Below, in pieces: positions 1-12,612 of a stretch of DNA of 64,000 nucleotides; position 1 is the stretch's first letter; every line of letters starts with the position of its first letter. This DNA comes from Elmis aenea. Taxonomy: Eukaryota > Arthropoda > Insecta > Coleoptera > Elmidae. Position numbers and translations under genes: made by a program. The notes under the pieces were generated by a model. The model was not told the DNA's origin. It ran no database searches and saw nothing but the letters and a program-made list of their open reading frames with translations. The stretch is from assembly GCA_947652605.1 (NCBI GenBank), contig OX393579.1, positions 38,818,970 through 38,882,969 on the forward strand, in the 5' to 3' direction.

Positions 1-146
1 GTATACGTAGTTAAGTTACCCTAAACCTAAACAAACACGAAAAATGCGAAGAGACCACCTCTAGGGACAGTTACAGTAAAAGCCCACTAAATGTTTCTGC
101 TTTATCAATGGTAATTCTATTCGTAACAATCTCTTCAAGTAAACAG

Positions 147-424
147 TAGAGGTGGGCGATATATCGATATATCGATAAATATCGATATAATTTTGATATC
201 GATATATCGACATTTCGATATCCAACATTCCGATATATCGATATTTTGAGGGCGGGAAGCTTTTTTTTTTTTAGGTCACCAGTCCCTTATTTCACTTTTT
301 TACCGACTTTTTTAGCTTCGCGCCGCTTTTATATCGATATATCGATATTTCGATATGTCGATATATATCGATATAATTTCGATATCGATATTCGATATCG
401 AAATTTGGATATCTCCCACCCCTA
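147..424. mobile_element. hAT-type MITE filled with ATATCGATAT motifs
   Basis: The ends are TAGAGGTGGG on the left and its near-complement CCCACCCCTA on the right. The flanks are GTAAACAG and GTAAACGG, an 8-bp target duplication with one mismatch, as hAT transposons make. Both halves are dense in the palindrome ATATCGATAT, around a unique centre with a T-run. It has no coding capacity. Confidence 0.65.
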
Positions 425-499
425 GTAAACGGTTACAAAAACAACAAAAATGAGTTTTATTGGAGAAATGTACGCAACTTCATACAGTCATCGTTTATT

Positions 500-1273
500 C
501 AGGGTGTCCCAGCAAAGACGAACTATTAAATTCTGTTATTAGATTCGTTTTTTTTAAGTTTCAAACAAAAGTTGTTTGTATTTATTCAATACATAACCTA
601 AAATTATTTTTAATATGCAGTGTTTTGTTTTTGCGCACGGATATGGAACTTTGTTTTTTTTTATCACTATATAATTTGTAGTTTTAAGATGCAAAAATAA
701 ACTCTCTTTGAAAGCTATTAAAAATTTTGGTACCTAAAATGAATCGTTTTTGAATTTTTTAACTATTTATGAAAATGTTGTCAGAAACTTTGGATGAAAA
801 TAGAATTGTATTTGACATTTAAAACGATTTTTTCAAAATATTTTCAAATCCTACTGGTTTAAGTTTATTAAATATTATTATGACACTATTGACAAACAAT
901 GTTTCAAAAGAATTTGTTTTGACATTGCTAAGTTAAAGAAACATTAATATTTTTTTAGAGTCTAGTTCGTGAATTTTTTTTTGTAAAAACATTAATAACT
1001 CAAAAATAATTAAGTACAAAAAACCTTAAACAATTTGAAAAGAGTAGGTATTTCATTTTGTATGCAGAAGTTACATAATATACAGGGTGTTTAATTTAAA
1101 AAAATAAAGTTACATATCGAAGCTCAAAAACAAAACACTGTGTATAGTAAAGTTGAAAATAATTTTAAGTTATGTAGTAAATAATTACAAACAACTTTTA
1201 TTCGTAACGTTTTTAAAAGTTTCACTAAAACATATATACCTATCGATTAAGACGTCTTGACTGGGACACCCTG
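500..1273. mobile_element. Foldback/MITE with CAGGGTGTCCCAG ends
   Basis: CAGGGTGTCCCAG at the left is answered by CTGGGACACCCTG at the right, and the complementarity continues for about 20 bp with few mismatches. Another TACAGGGTG end lies inside near 1080, so this may be two overlapping copies. The interior is AT-rich and non-coding. The superfamily is not determined. Confidence 0.5.
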
Positions 1274-2907
1274 TATAAAAGTAAGAAAATAAGTGGACTG
1301 TATTTTAATTTTTTAATAGCTGATCATCAGTGACAGACTAAAGGGCAGTGGAGGTGGCAGTCCACCGCAAGTATTTAGAGGTGCCATGGGAAGATATTAT
1401 AATTATTGTTTTCTCACAGCAAGGATACTTAACTAATACGATGGCTCATTTCCATAAGACTAATGTATTACTGAGCTTTCCGGAAGTGACGTCATTAATA
1501 ACGCAAAAATGTTTAAACCAATGTCTTATATTTTATATTGCATGATAAGTTCCAAAGTATAGCTAGATGCCATTAATTAAATAGTTCACCAAAAATATAT
1601 TTTTGTTAAACATTGTGACAGTTCGCTAAGAACTTTGTACTTTATTTTTGGTTACTTTCAATTTTTTTTTTGTAAGCTCGTGATCGTCTTTGTAATGTGG
1701 TTGGACCCTCAAACGTTGTTTTACGTAGTACACAGGTCTAGAGCAATAATTAAACCAATAAAACACAACAACTTTAACAGCAAACTCTTTTATTTTTCAA
1801 TATTCTGTACATTTCTCGGTGGTTGGTTCTTAACTACCTAAGCGCGACCGTCCAAGATTTTTGGTTCCCTGTTGTCATCCCCTTTTTATTGTAGTTGTAT
1901 CCCTGTCTTTCCTATAAACACATATTTGTGCAAGTAGTTTGTTCTACTTATGATGTAAAAATGTATCAACAAATCGTTTGTTGATTGACGAAACCCAAAT
2001 ACTGACGTTGTAGATTGTAGAATTCAAGTTATGACCGTAATATTTTAACGTTAATGTGTTTTACTAAAGTTAAAATACTCATAACGTGGCCCTTTTGTAG
2101 TTTACATGATTTAGTAACTGATCCATCAACATTTTTTGCAATGTTATTAATTTAAAAGTAAATGTATTATGTGATGTAAAATAATAATAATTGATGTCAG
2201 GCGGAATATGACAATATGTTGTTGTTAAATTCATTGCCAAATAAGATAAGGTTTCTTATAAACCAAATGGGTCGATTTACATAAGTGTTTTAGAATGTTT
2301 TATACATGTGTGACATATGACACGTCTATCACTTTATAAATCTGTAGGACGTCATAGCTGACGTCATTAATATCATTCTTTCGTCATCGATATGTTTACA
2401 AATTTCGTCGAATGAGCCATCCTATTAGTTTAGTAGCCTTGTTCTCAGGGTGCACCCTTCTGCATCGCAGTCGGTTGTGGCTATTTTAATTATAATGCAT
2501 GGAAAACTAGATTTTTAGTGTAATTGCGAACAAGTTTCTCAAAACTAAAATTGAGCAAGAACTGTTTGTGGTTAACAATGGGTCAGAGCAGATTGACAAC
2601 ACTCCAAAAACATACATTTTAATGATGTTATTACTACTTCTAGTTCAACAAGAGCGAAAGCACGAATAAAATGAAACATGCTGTAGATTGATTAATTTTT
2701 AATTCAACTTAATTATTCGACAAAAGAATCGGTGGTGGTGGTGGCGCATAATATTCCGTCCCGGGTGTTAAACATTTATTAACCCGCCACTACAACCGAT
2801 ATACAGAGTGTCTCATAAGAAATGCCTTCTCTAATTTTTGCATAAATCGAATGTTTAGGACCTACATAAAACGTTTTTACCGAAAACAAATTATATTTCC
2901 CTTCATA
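1274..2907. other. AT-rich stretch without recognisable gene
   Basis: Only short open frames of random type are present. I see no splice-bounded exon, RNA gene or transposon end here. Confidence 0.5.
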
Positions 2908-3030
2908 TACAGGGTGTCCCAGTTATAGTGAACATCATAGGGATCTCGTAAACGGTAAGAGATACAGAGTTGGTTAAATGGGTAAAAATGATGTATGATT
3001 TGGAAGCAACTTTTCCACTGCTGAAGAAGT
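2908..3030 (+). repeat. Dispersed repeat, copy 1
   Basis: It begins TACAGGGTGTCCCAG and continues with a block containing ATAGGGATCTCG and GAGATACAG. A diverged copy lies at 46559-46690. It is probably the end of a MITE family. Confidence 0.4.
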
Positions 3031-3280
3031 TCTTTAATGAATCCAATCGAAGTTACACGAATATAAATTGCTTGTCCAATCACATGTCACCAAAGTCGCC
3101 AGTATCAACCACATCAGCACGGCTATTAATATTAGACTTAATATCGTTATTAATGTCAATACAACACAGTCAAGACTGTTACTCCAGTTTTCTTGTCTAT
3201 ATATTGAACTAAATGACACCATTAGTAAGAAAGAGGAAAAATGGAAAGACGTTAAAAGGAATGTAGATAATAAAAATTGA

Positions 3281-3553
3281 CCTGAATTGGACTTGCATGT
3301 AACTATCAATTATAATGAAAACGGGCACGTGCGTGTACTTTCTAGAGTCCCTAATGTTCAGGTGGGGGTAGCCATAAAATATGCGTCCCCCGAGTCCACT
3401 CAAGAAGAGGGTCCAAGTCCAAGCCCCATATCTCATTACGTTATAGATCTCGGCAAGAACTCTCAATACTATGCTCCAAAAGACGCCGTTTCAAGCAAGC
3501 TCCCGGAGGAAATCGAATATCTTGCGAATGCGAATGAAAATATAATCAAATAA
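3281..3553 (+). CDS. Possible C-terminal coding fragment, unknown
   Basis: This open stretch of about 90 codons has no ATG at its start and ends in TAA, immediately followed by an AATAAA-type signal at 3548. It is less AT-rich than its surroundings. The peptide has a Pro/Ser/Glu-rich middle (residues about 43-57) and an acidic end. The lack of a start codon would fit a last exon or a broken captured gene, but no convincing acceptor is visible just upstream. I do not recognise the family, and it may be a chance open frame inside a repeat. Confidence 0.2.
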   Translation, partial: PELDLHVTINYNENGHVRVLSRVPNVQVGVAIKYASPESTQEEGPSPSPISHYVIDLGKNSQYYAPKDAVSSKLPEEIEYLANANENIIK

Positions 3554-4377
3554 AGTTATTCTCCATATCGAATCAATGAAACTTAATAAACAGGTGCATC
3601 GGAAAATAAATGGCGTTCAGGCCGGATCTTTGATTTAGTCTACGTGCTTATTTCATTTTACATTTTCTTGAATTCCCGCAACAAATTTGGTTTAAAGTTT
3701 ACCATAAATAACTTCGTAAAATATAAGCGGGAATTTCATTTAAAATTGATTTCCAGTCTATGAAAAGTTACCTATTAGGTACGACAGACATTTTATTCTA
3801 GACAAGTTATATACATACTTCGAGTGTAAACGTTTTCAGTTAACTTATGTCGAATTAAGTAATAGTAAAAACTGCGTTGTAAATAAAATTTTTTAGTAAA
3901 CATTAACTTTTTCCTTGAACTTCACAAATATCTCAGGAGGCACATTATTGTGTACGCTTTTAAAAATGTGTCGTATCCATTCAATAATAATTTCGAAAAT
4001 AGCGATCAAGATATTGCTGATTTATGAAAAAAACCTGATCAATCAAAATATGTTATGTTAATGTACGAGTAGATTAATGCTAACACAACTTCTGTTGTGG
4101 ATAAAATTATGTCCAACGTTATAACATGTTACAGACAATTTCTTCTCGAAACGAAGCCTCATCAATAGGAAACACTTCATAGTTAGGGGAAGGTTGCCGA
4201 GATTGGAACATTTTTTATATTTTAATTTATTAAAAGTTTCAGTGTACGTTATATAAAATTCTTTTAATATTATTGTATTGCTTAATGATTTTGGAAATAT
4301 AACACAGCTTGTTCAACGTCAGAACAGTTTTAATACGTTAAATCAAAAATAATTCGTTTTTTACAAGTGGTACAACT
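3554..4377. other. No gene seen
   Basis: AT-rich sequence with no supportable coding, RNA or transposon feature. Confidence 0.5.
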
Positions 4378-4659
4378 CAGTGGCGTAGGAAGGATGCTTC
4401 CATCGGGGGGAGGGTTAACAAACGCAAAAACAGCTGAGGACCTATTTTTTTAGGTCGCCACCCCTTTTCAAGTTTTTTTTTGCAGTAGGATGTTTGATGG
4501 TTTCATCATGGGGGGATTATGAACATCTATCTATACCTACCCTATACTCTGTATATATAAAACCGGATCTATAACGACTTATTGCGAACCTATGAAGGGG
4601 GGGTTGTTCTAACACCCCCTGACCCCTGACAACAACTAGTTTCCACGGTTACGCCACAG
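4378..4659. mobile_element. Short MITE-like element, CAGTGGCGTA ends
   Basis: CAGTGGCGTA at the left matches the complement of TACGCCACAG at the right with one mismatch. Such ends are typical of small hAT-like insertions, but I could not find a matching target duplication, so the limits are uncertain. The interior has G-runs and C-runs (GGGGGG, CCCCCT). Confidence 0.35.
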
Positions 4660-4783
4660 TCCTTCGATTGAACCACTAGTGGTCATTTTAAAGGTAAATG
4701 AAATTAACAAACAGTTATAAGATTCATATTCAAAATAAAGTAACAAAGTTAATAATAATAAATTATTATATAATTTTCATAGT

Positions 4784-5400
4784 CTACAAAAGAGAGTGTG
4801 GGCAGAAATATAATTTTCTCAATGGGCACACATTAGCGCAAAAAGCGTGCACCCATTTTCGACGTTCTTGATATTGTATCGTATCTAATTCGTTATCTTT
4901 TTTGCACAAGAAACAGTACAAAGAAGACACATGTTGGGTAGAACTGGATCTAGAAGGCTTACTTCGACTATTGCAAGATGATGTCATTTTTGCCCGACGA
5001 TCATTTTTTGCAGACAGTGCTTTGGGTTTTGCTGATTTTGCTTTTTTTCCTCTAAGTTTAATTTTATTATTAGGACTACTCGTCAATTCACCTGTCTTTT
5101 GTGCTCGTTTTTGTAATTACTTTCCTTTTTTTGACTGAGGCTTCAGAATAGGTAAAATTTTTGATACTTTTAAGTGACTTCTCAGTTATATGGCACTTAC
5201 GATCACCTTCAATGACTGGTAAAAACGTTGAGACACCTCCCTGAAATTTAAGTTTTATTTCAGTTTTTGATTTATTATGGCGCTTTAAAGTTGCTTTGGA
5301 CACACCATGAATTTTAGCGGATTCATTAAAGCCATATTTTTAAAATTTTTAAATGCAGCTCGCCGAAAAATCAGACAAATTTTTAATCGTTTTGTGTCGA
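4784..5400 (-). pseudogene. Pogo/Tigger-like transposase relic, core deleted
   Basis: Reading down the minus strand from about 5400, a degenerate N-terminus contains YGFNESAKIHGVSKATLKRH, which resembles the helix-turn-helix of pogo/Tigger transposases. A basic linker follows, frameshifted near 5088. The last 100 codons (4784-5086) hold Lys/Ser-rich sequence and then a Cys/His cluster (CFLCKKDNE, then WVHAFC), which resembles the PHD-like finger at the C-terminus of many insect pogo-like proteins. The whole DDE catalytic core is missing between these parts, so this is a deletion derivative and not a functional gene. The family assignment rests on motif shape only. Confidence 0.45.
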
Positions 5401-8329
5401 TGTAGGCTTTATTGTGTATAAAGCATTCCTGAGTAGTTCTAAATTTTTGGTTCTTGTACTGATGATTGAAATATATTAAATCTTGTTTAATAGTTTAATT
5501 TTTGTCATTTACACTATGTTTTACTTGAACTTCTCTCACACTTTCTGTTACCGATAAGTTCAGTTGTTCTTGGAGAGACAATGTACAGTTTGCTCAACAA
5601 AAAAAAAACAGAAAATACTCTAAATTTCTCGAGATATGAGAAATCAAAAAATGCAATTAAATGGCTTCTTTTGTGAAAAGTATTGAATATCTCAACAACT
5701 ACAGAGCTTAAACATAGGACAACCCCTATAAAAATTAAAGAGGAGAAGAAAGCTATCGAATAGCGAAATAAAATAAGGGTGGTTACGTTTGAAAATAATT
5801 AGTTATGACACTTTGAAGTATGAAAAGTTTGACATTTTTTTTGTGAACAACCTGTATCACCAAATTAAATTTTTTTATTATTAAAATGTTGCTCCCTAAC
5901 CGAACTAATATAATTGCTAAAACCTATTTCTTAACTTCAAGAAACGAGGTCGCTACGATTTTTTATAGTTAAGCCGTCTTGTGTAAGATTTTTCGGAACA
6001 AAATTTATAAGTTGGCAACACACACAAAATCAAAAAGTGAACCATTCATGTAGTGTAGAGGTTAAAAAAGACATCCGAAGACCTAAAAATATCTTTGTTT
6101 TTGTTATAGCGCAGAAATGGGGCACCCTGTATAGCTGAAAATAGTTTTACACCGTAGATCTTTTCAAACCAATAATTTTATGCATTTAAGTTGTTTTTCT
6201 ATCTCCTACGGACGGGGCGCGATGAAAACCCGACACACTGTTGGAGGACCCTGTCAAAAAGTTTAACGCATACATTGCACATTAAGTTTTGGGTGTCAAA
6301 CATAAAACCTACGTAAACAAGGGGGCACTAATTTACAATTTGGCCATCCTTTTCAAAAAACTGCAAAAAAAAACATTTTCTATTAAGACAATCATATTTT
6401 TAGTTATTTAAAAAATGTGTGCTTCTTTTAACCACTAAATGCTTTGAAAAATTGATGATAAAGTCCTCTTTATAATTAAAAAAAAAACCGTGTTTTTATT
6501 TACTATTACATATGTTCTCGAAAAAACAATATAGCACTTTCATATGTATTCCCTTCAAATACATATCAACATAATAATAGCATGTAGTTTTATATTCATA
6601 AAATTTGCCGTAATTTTCAATATTTTTTCAACTAAGGTTCAAAAGTAAATTAACTAGTAGATAAATGCAATCATTCATTTATTACAAAGTCTTTTGTATA
6701 TTTTTTTTTTAAGATATACACATTTATTGCAAATTATCCAATGCTATTTATATTACATATAAGCTCAAATGGCAGTACGCAGTTTTATTGGTTATAAGTT
6801 AAATTAAATTGAACTTCGAAAAGATATTATATTTCTGCTTGCTCTCATTTTTCTTTGTTTGAAATCATTTCCAAATAAAGAAATCCCAACAACGGATATC
6901 TAAATTAACAAACGATGACGTTGCATTATTATAGCGTCCCCTAAGATTAAATTGACATGGAACTTATTTCTTCATTTAATTGGGAAAAGTATTTCCGGAT
7001 ACTTGGTCTCCCCAGAGAATCCTACTATAAGCTGCCCTATGCCAGTCACCAATCAACTGTACCCTTACAAGTAATCCGAAAAGAAACCTTACCACTCTCC
7101 ATCTCAATCTTTATACCACAAATAAAACACAAACTGTAGGAAACAAACAATTCTTGCATCTGAAATTTATATAAAAATATAATTTTATTAGTCTAAGAGC
7201 TAAATTAAACCAAAAGTAAATAAATAATAAAAACCAAATGAAACAGATAAATTTGTCACTAATACAAAAAGTGCATTCGTTTATTATCGCTTATGAAAAT
7301 TTAATAACGAAAAAGCATTTGTGCAGCAATAAGTACATCCAGAATAATGTCGTACTCTGCAGATTATTCAATTCGGTATTTGCAGTCCTGGAAAAGATCA
7401 AAACCCCTCGTTTTTTACTGTCAATGACTGAATCCATTTTGTAGCGTGACATTAGTGAACGGCAATTCTTTGTTGAATTGCTTTAATCTATCTGTCCGTT
7501 TTCAAAGTGGTCATTACGACCAACAAATTTAACCATAAATGTCGATTTTTATTATATTTACAATTCAAATTAAACGAGTTAGTCAAGAATTTACGTTGCA
7601 TTCAGTGGCGGACTACCCACTAGGCGCAAGAAGTGCGCGCTTAGGGCCGCATTGTTTAAAGAGCCCCTCAGCCAAATAAAAAACAATATAATGTTTATGC
7701 CGTAGGAACAATAGTACTAGAAAGGTGCATATAAATTTATAAATTATTAAGTAACCAGCTGCAGTCTACATTTCCAAATTTAGAAACGATATTAAAAGTA
7801 TCTCTTACTATGCCTATTTCCAATGCAAGAAGTAAACGTTCTTCTCTACGATAAAACGAATCAAAAATTATTTACCAAATAACTTTAGTCAAAGCAATTA
7901 AAACAATTTATCTGTTATGTTCACAGAAAATGATTTTTTATAAACATTACATTATTAAAAGAGACTTTTAATAACTTCGCATCTACAAAAAAGTAAAAAG
8001 AAATTGCTTTAATTATAATTTATAATGAAAATTAAAAATAGAAACAGTTTTTATTGGTTCGGAATAGTATCTGTTAAATTAAATTTTCTTAAGCATTGGT
8101 GACGAACAAAGTTAATAAAATTTTGAATTTTTATGTTTTATATGTAAACCAGTGGAGAGCAGTGGAATAGAATTTTGAACTTTACTGGGACACTCTCCAA
8201 TAATTCTAACACTAAGTGAAAATATAATCAAAAAAGAACATAACCCAACATTAGTGAACAGAAAGACCGACTGAGAAGGATTCCGAGAAGAATTGTCTAA
8301 CTTATATACAGCTGAATGTTCCACTGAAG
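5401..8329. other. AT-rich, gene-free, scattered repeat ends
   Basis: No gene is supportable. A CACCCTGTATA end of the widespread TACAGGGTG family is at about 6122. A short CAGTGGCGGACT start resembling a hAT end is at about 7604, without a partner I could place. Confidence 0.45.
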
Positions 8330-9600
8330 ACTAAAGATTAAATCAAGAAGCCGAAAAGCTTGTAACAACAGACTGCCTGGAAAAATACACCTGAAACCAA
8401 GAGATTAACGGTTGGTTACAACTATCCATTGGAAATTAAAAGAATTTGTGGCCGAAAAAAGGAAACCAAGGAAAAAGTGGCAACGAACAAGAGCACCAGA
8501 CGACAAAACCAGATTAAACAGTGCTACCCAAAATCTAAATAGAGAAATTATAGAATTAAAAAATGAATCTATAAACTGATATTTATCAGAGCTAACAGAT
8601 GGTAGGGATTATTCGCTCTGGAAGGTTAGCAAAAAACTGAAACGACCGTGCATGCATAGCGCACCAATCAGATCCTTAAACAGAAGCTGGGCAAAGACCA
8701 ATTAGCAAAAAGCAGATGTATTTGCTAACCACCTAGAACACACTTTTCAACCAAACGATGGCCAGCTTGTGCAAGAACTGCTATAACATGAAGCAGAAGA
8801 AATAAACATTGAGCTGGTAACTCCAAAAGAAGTTGAAAAAGAGATTAGAACCAATATCAGCTGGAAAAGAGCTCCGGAATATGATCTCCTGCCCGGAGAA
8901 ATACTGAAGACGCTGACTAGGAAAGCAATAGTAAAACTTACCTGATGAACGCGGCATTCCGCCTAAAACAAGTGCCAGACGCCTGGAAAGTGGCTGAGGT
9001 AATTATGATTGCCAAACCTGGTGAACACCCGAACGATGTGTCAGCATAAAGACCTATTTCGCTACTCCCAATACTGTCAAAATTATTCGAAAACTGCTCC
9101 TGAAGCGATTAAAACCAATTACTGAAGCAAGAACCTAATTCCTAATCATCAGTTTGGATTTAGGAACAGGCACTCGACCATCAATCAGGTTCATCGAATA
9201 ACGGACATCATTGAAACGGCGTATGAAGAAAGGAAAATATGCTCAGCCATATTTCTAGATGTAGCCCAGGCGTTTGACAAAGTCTGGCATGAAGAATTAG
9301 AGTATAAGCTAAAGAACATGTTGCCAAAACAATATGCCAAAATATTAAAATCTTACATATCCGATCGAATGTTTCGTGTCAAGCAAGAAAGAAAGTACTC
9401 GAACATGCGAAATATAAATGCAGGAGTACCCCAAGGCAGTGTTTAGGGACCTATTTTATACTTGCTGTACAATTGTGACATACCACAAAGTCAAAACGTC
9501 ACAATTGCAACTTTTGCTGACGATACAGCCATCTTGGCAATTGGTAATGACAATGTAGAAACAGCTGCTAAACTTTAAGAAGCATGCTACAGGGTAACCG
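8330..9600 (+). pseudogene. Jockey-type non-LTR retrotransposon RT relic
   Basis: Frames interrupted by stops and shifts encode a recognisable reverse transcriptase. In order they show a linker with W-x-R-T-R-A-P-D and YSLWKVSKKLKRP (about 8480-8650), FLDVAQAFDKVWH (about 9252-9290), AGVPQGS followed by a premature stop (about 9420-9447), and the catalytic FADDTAI (about 9509-9532). This order matches Jockey-clade elements. The upstream endonuclease is not recognisable and the 3' part is lost after about 9600. It is a 5'- and 3'-truncated dead copy. Confidence 0.75.
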
Positions 9601-10181
9601 ATTGGACTAAGAGGTTATATGGTTAATAGCGTTAATAGCGTTACAATAAATGCAATGAAAGCATCTTTTGAGTGTCTTAACTCAATGTGATGTACCTGAT
9701 GACAATTTCTTGACTTAAAATTACAAGAACAGTTTTTGGTCGCAATTATCTCAATTCGCTTAAGTACACATAAGATAAATTAAATTAATTATATAACAGC
9801 CGTCTTTTTGTTCACTAAAACTGTTACGTCTTGCCATTTACTTGATTTATAGTTTCAAAACTGTCCGCAAAATTGTGTTTCCGCTTTGGCTCGTATAATA
9901 CTAAACTGCCATTTCGGATGATTGCGGTTGAGTAGCTTCAGTATTGGCATCCGTCTCAGTCCTCGTCCAGACGTATTAAGCTCTGTGAACTTGCGTCTGT
10001 TATATGTCGCATAAAATCTGCCGAGCAATATAGTTTATAAAATTGAAAATTTCAAACAAAACAACCATGGCATACAATACAGGATGGACAAAACAGATAA
10101 ACCTTATAGCTTAAGTAAAGGTTGGAACAAAATCAAGTATTGTTTAAATCTCTTTTAAATGTCATCGTAATTGACAGTGGT
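9601..10181. other. No gene seen
   Basis: AT-rich sequence between the RT relic and the next transposon, with no supportable feature. Confidence 0.45.
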
Positions 10182-10189
10182 GTAACAAT

Positions 10190-11728
10190 CAGTGCCGTTT
10201 CTGAGTACTTGGCCGCCCGCGTGCTAACGTACGTTTCGCCGCCCCGGTAAACAAAAAAAATTGAAATAAAAAAATGAATAATTGTCGTTGCAAGTATTAT
10301 ATTTAACAACATGTATACAGCGTCATTCAAAAAGTCTGCAACAAATGGGACACATTTTTATTATTGATTTCTCAAAAAAATTAATTTTTGATAAAAGTTG
10401 GTGCATGGTCTAAAACTAATTTTAGGATAAAAAAAGTTTGATAAAAAGTCATAGGACAATGGATTTTAAGGATTTTTGAAATATTTGCAAAAGCAAAGTG
10501 CCCTTATTTAATGAGATACAAAAACAATTTATAGAAAAAAGTTATTTAGAATCTCAAAATAAGGCTAGATTTAAATTTTGAAGATCAAATTAAAAATTTT
10601 ATTTTTTAAGAAAATTTAACATTCAAAAAGTCTGCATAGTCTAAAACTAATTTTAAGATAAAAACAAGTTTGATAAAAATTCATAGGACACTAGATTTTA
10701 GCGATTTTTGAAATATTTGCAAGAGTAAAGTGCCTTTATTTTAAGAGATACAAAATTGTAGAATAACGTTATTTAGAATCTCAAAGGCTAGATGTAAATT
10801 TTCACGGTCAAATTCCAAAATTACAATTATTACAAAATTTTAAGCACTTTACCTATCATACTTTTGCGAATATTTAAAAAATCGCTAAAATCTAGTGTCC
10901 TATGACTTTATTAACCTTTTTTTCATTTAAAATTAGTCTTGGACCTTGCACTACCGTTTATCAAGAATATAATTTTTTGAGAAATCGATAATAAAAAACT
11001 TTTCCATTTGTTGCAGACTTTTTGAATGTTAAAATTTCTTAAAAAAATAAAAATTAAAATTTGACCTTCAAAATTTAAACCTAGCCTTATTTTGAGATTC
11101 TAAATAACTTTTTCCTATAATTTTTTTTTATATCTCCTAAAATAGGGGCACTTTACTCCTGCGAATATTTCAAAAATCGTCAAGATTCTAGTGTTCCATG
11201 ACTTTTTATTGACATTTTTTTCATCTTAAATATTAGTTTTAGACCATGCACCAGCTTTTCTCAAGAATAATATTTTCTGAGAAATCAATAATACATTTTT
11301 TTCCCATTAGTTGCAAATTGTTTGAATGACTGTAAATTTGTCATTATGTGTAAGAGGGATTTTCAGCGCCATCTCTTGCGCCTTTGGCACTAACTTGTCC
11401 CATTGCCAATTGCATTGCTATCTACATTGCTACGGTACGGTATACAACCGCCGATTGAGTACATAAATTTAATCGCAATCTTCACTCCCAAGTCGAAATT
11501 ACCGAATAAGCAAACTGGAGAGTGATTTACGCTTTTTTACAATTTTTTTTTAATAGTATGGAATTGAAATCTTTAATCCTTGATCATTTTTATATATTAT
11601 TTTCAAACTAATATTTTATTTTCAATTCTTGTGAAACATTAAAAAACGCAAGGGCGGCATTTGGCCGCCCTCTAAATCGGCCGCCCACGTGCGGGGCACG
11701 CTTTCGCCCCCCGCCAGAAACGGCCCTG
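10190..11728. mobile_element. hAT-type element with 8-bp target duplication
   Basis: The ends CAGTGCCGTTTCTG and the complement CAGAAACGGCCCTG match apart from one base. Both are followed inward by a GC-rich subterminal block (GGCCGCCCGCGTGC on the left, GCGGGCGGCC-like on the right). The flanks at 10182-10189 and 11729-11736 are both GTAACAAT, a perfect 8-bp duplication. About 1 kb of the interior is a second, palindromic element. No transposase is recognisable, so it is non-autonomous. Confidence 0.8.
10322..11330. repeat. Foldback element with nested inverted repeats
   Basis: GTCATTCAAAAAGTCTGCAA at the left is answered at the right by a diverged complement ending TTTGAATGAC. The arms run inward for hundreds of bases. 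A second pair of ends (ACATTCAAAAAGTCTGCA near 10619, TGCAGACTTTTTGAATGT near 11013) makes a palindrome inside a palindrome. A diverged fragment of the same family lies at 31641-31755. It is inserted within the surrounding hAT element and is therefore younger. Confidence 0.65.
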
Positions 11729-11802
11729 GTAACAATAGGGAATGCAGCGGGTGCGGTGGACCTTCGTGCCCACGAGCCATGAAAGCCAACAGGATGCCCT
11801 CT

Positions 11803-12612
11803 ATACACAGTGTTTGAAATTCGAGTTTAAACATGGGAATCTCGCTTATTAAGATAGCTAGAATATAGGTTTAAATTTAGCAAAGCTGCTAAATTAGGTA
11901 CTCATTATAAATTCGAAGAAAATTTTTAAATATCTCCAAGGGTATCCAACAAAATTAGGAAAAATTGGAAAAAACGATTTTTGAAAATTATTGTCTTTAA
12001 CTCCCTTGGAGTATAAATTATTTCAAATGTGTAAAAATATTTCCCAAGCAACTTTTTAAGCCAAAATTATTTTAAGGTCGATTCGATTTTGTTTTATGAC
12101 GACCAACTTTATTTGTTCTTATATGGGCGCAATTCACATAATCCAGAAGGAATATTTTTTCTGAATTCATTGTAGTATCACACATCGTATTTTACTTCTA
12201 TATTCATTGCCAAATTTATAAAATTGCGATTTGGACAACAACCACTTTCAATCAGGCAGCCCGGTCGTTGCGGTTCATGTCGTTGTCATAACAACCAATC
12301 AACAAACCAAAAATTTTAAAAGTAATAAATTCTTGTAAGTGAACTTCAATAACGAAAAATTAATATTCTCTCAAAACTTTTGGTTTGTTGATTGGTTGTC
12401 ATGGTAACGACATAAACTACAATGGCCGGACTACCTGATTTATAGTGGTTGTCGTCCAAAACGCAATTTTACAAAGTTGACAATGAATGTAGAAGTAAAA
12501 TACCATGTGTGAGCACCGAATTTAGCAACTTTTCCGAATATAAATGTAAACTCTAGCTATTATAATAATCGAGATCCCCATGTTTAAACCAGAATTTCAA
12601 ACAACCTGTATA
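11803..12612. repeat. 810-bp palindromic foldback element
   Basis: The left end TATACACAGTGTTTGAAATT pairs with the right end AATTTCAAACAACCTGTATA. Inner blocks such as GTTTAAACATGGG/CCCATGTTTAAAC and TTGTTGATTGGTTGTCAT and its complement also pair. The centre lies near 12330. It has no coding capacity. Confidence 0.65.

Noticed and set aside
147..424. Replication origin or centromeric satellite based on AT-rich palindromes
   Set aside because: Inverted ends with an 8-bp duplication show it is a transposed hAT-type element.
4902..5138. Plus-strand 78-codon frame with hydrophobic end
   Set aside because: Antisense to the pogo-like C-terminus, whose Cys/His pattern is the meaningful reading.
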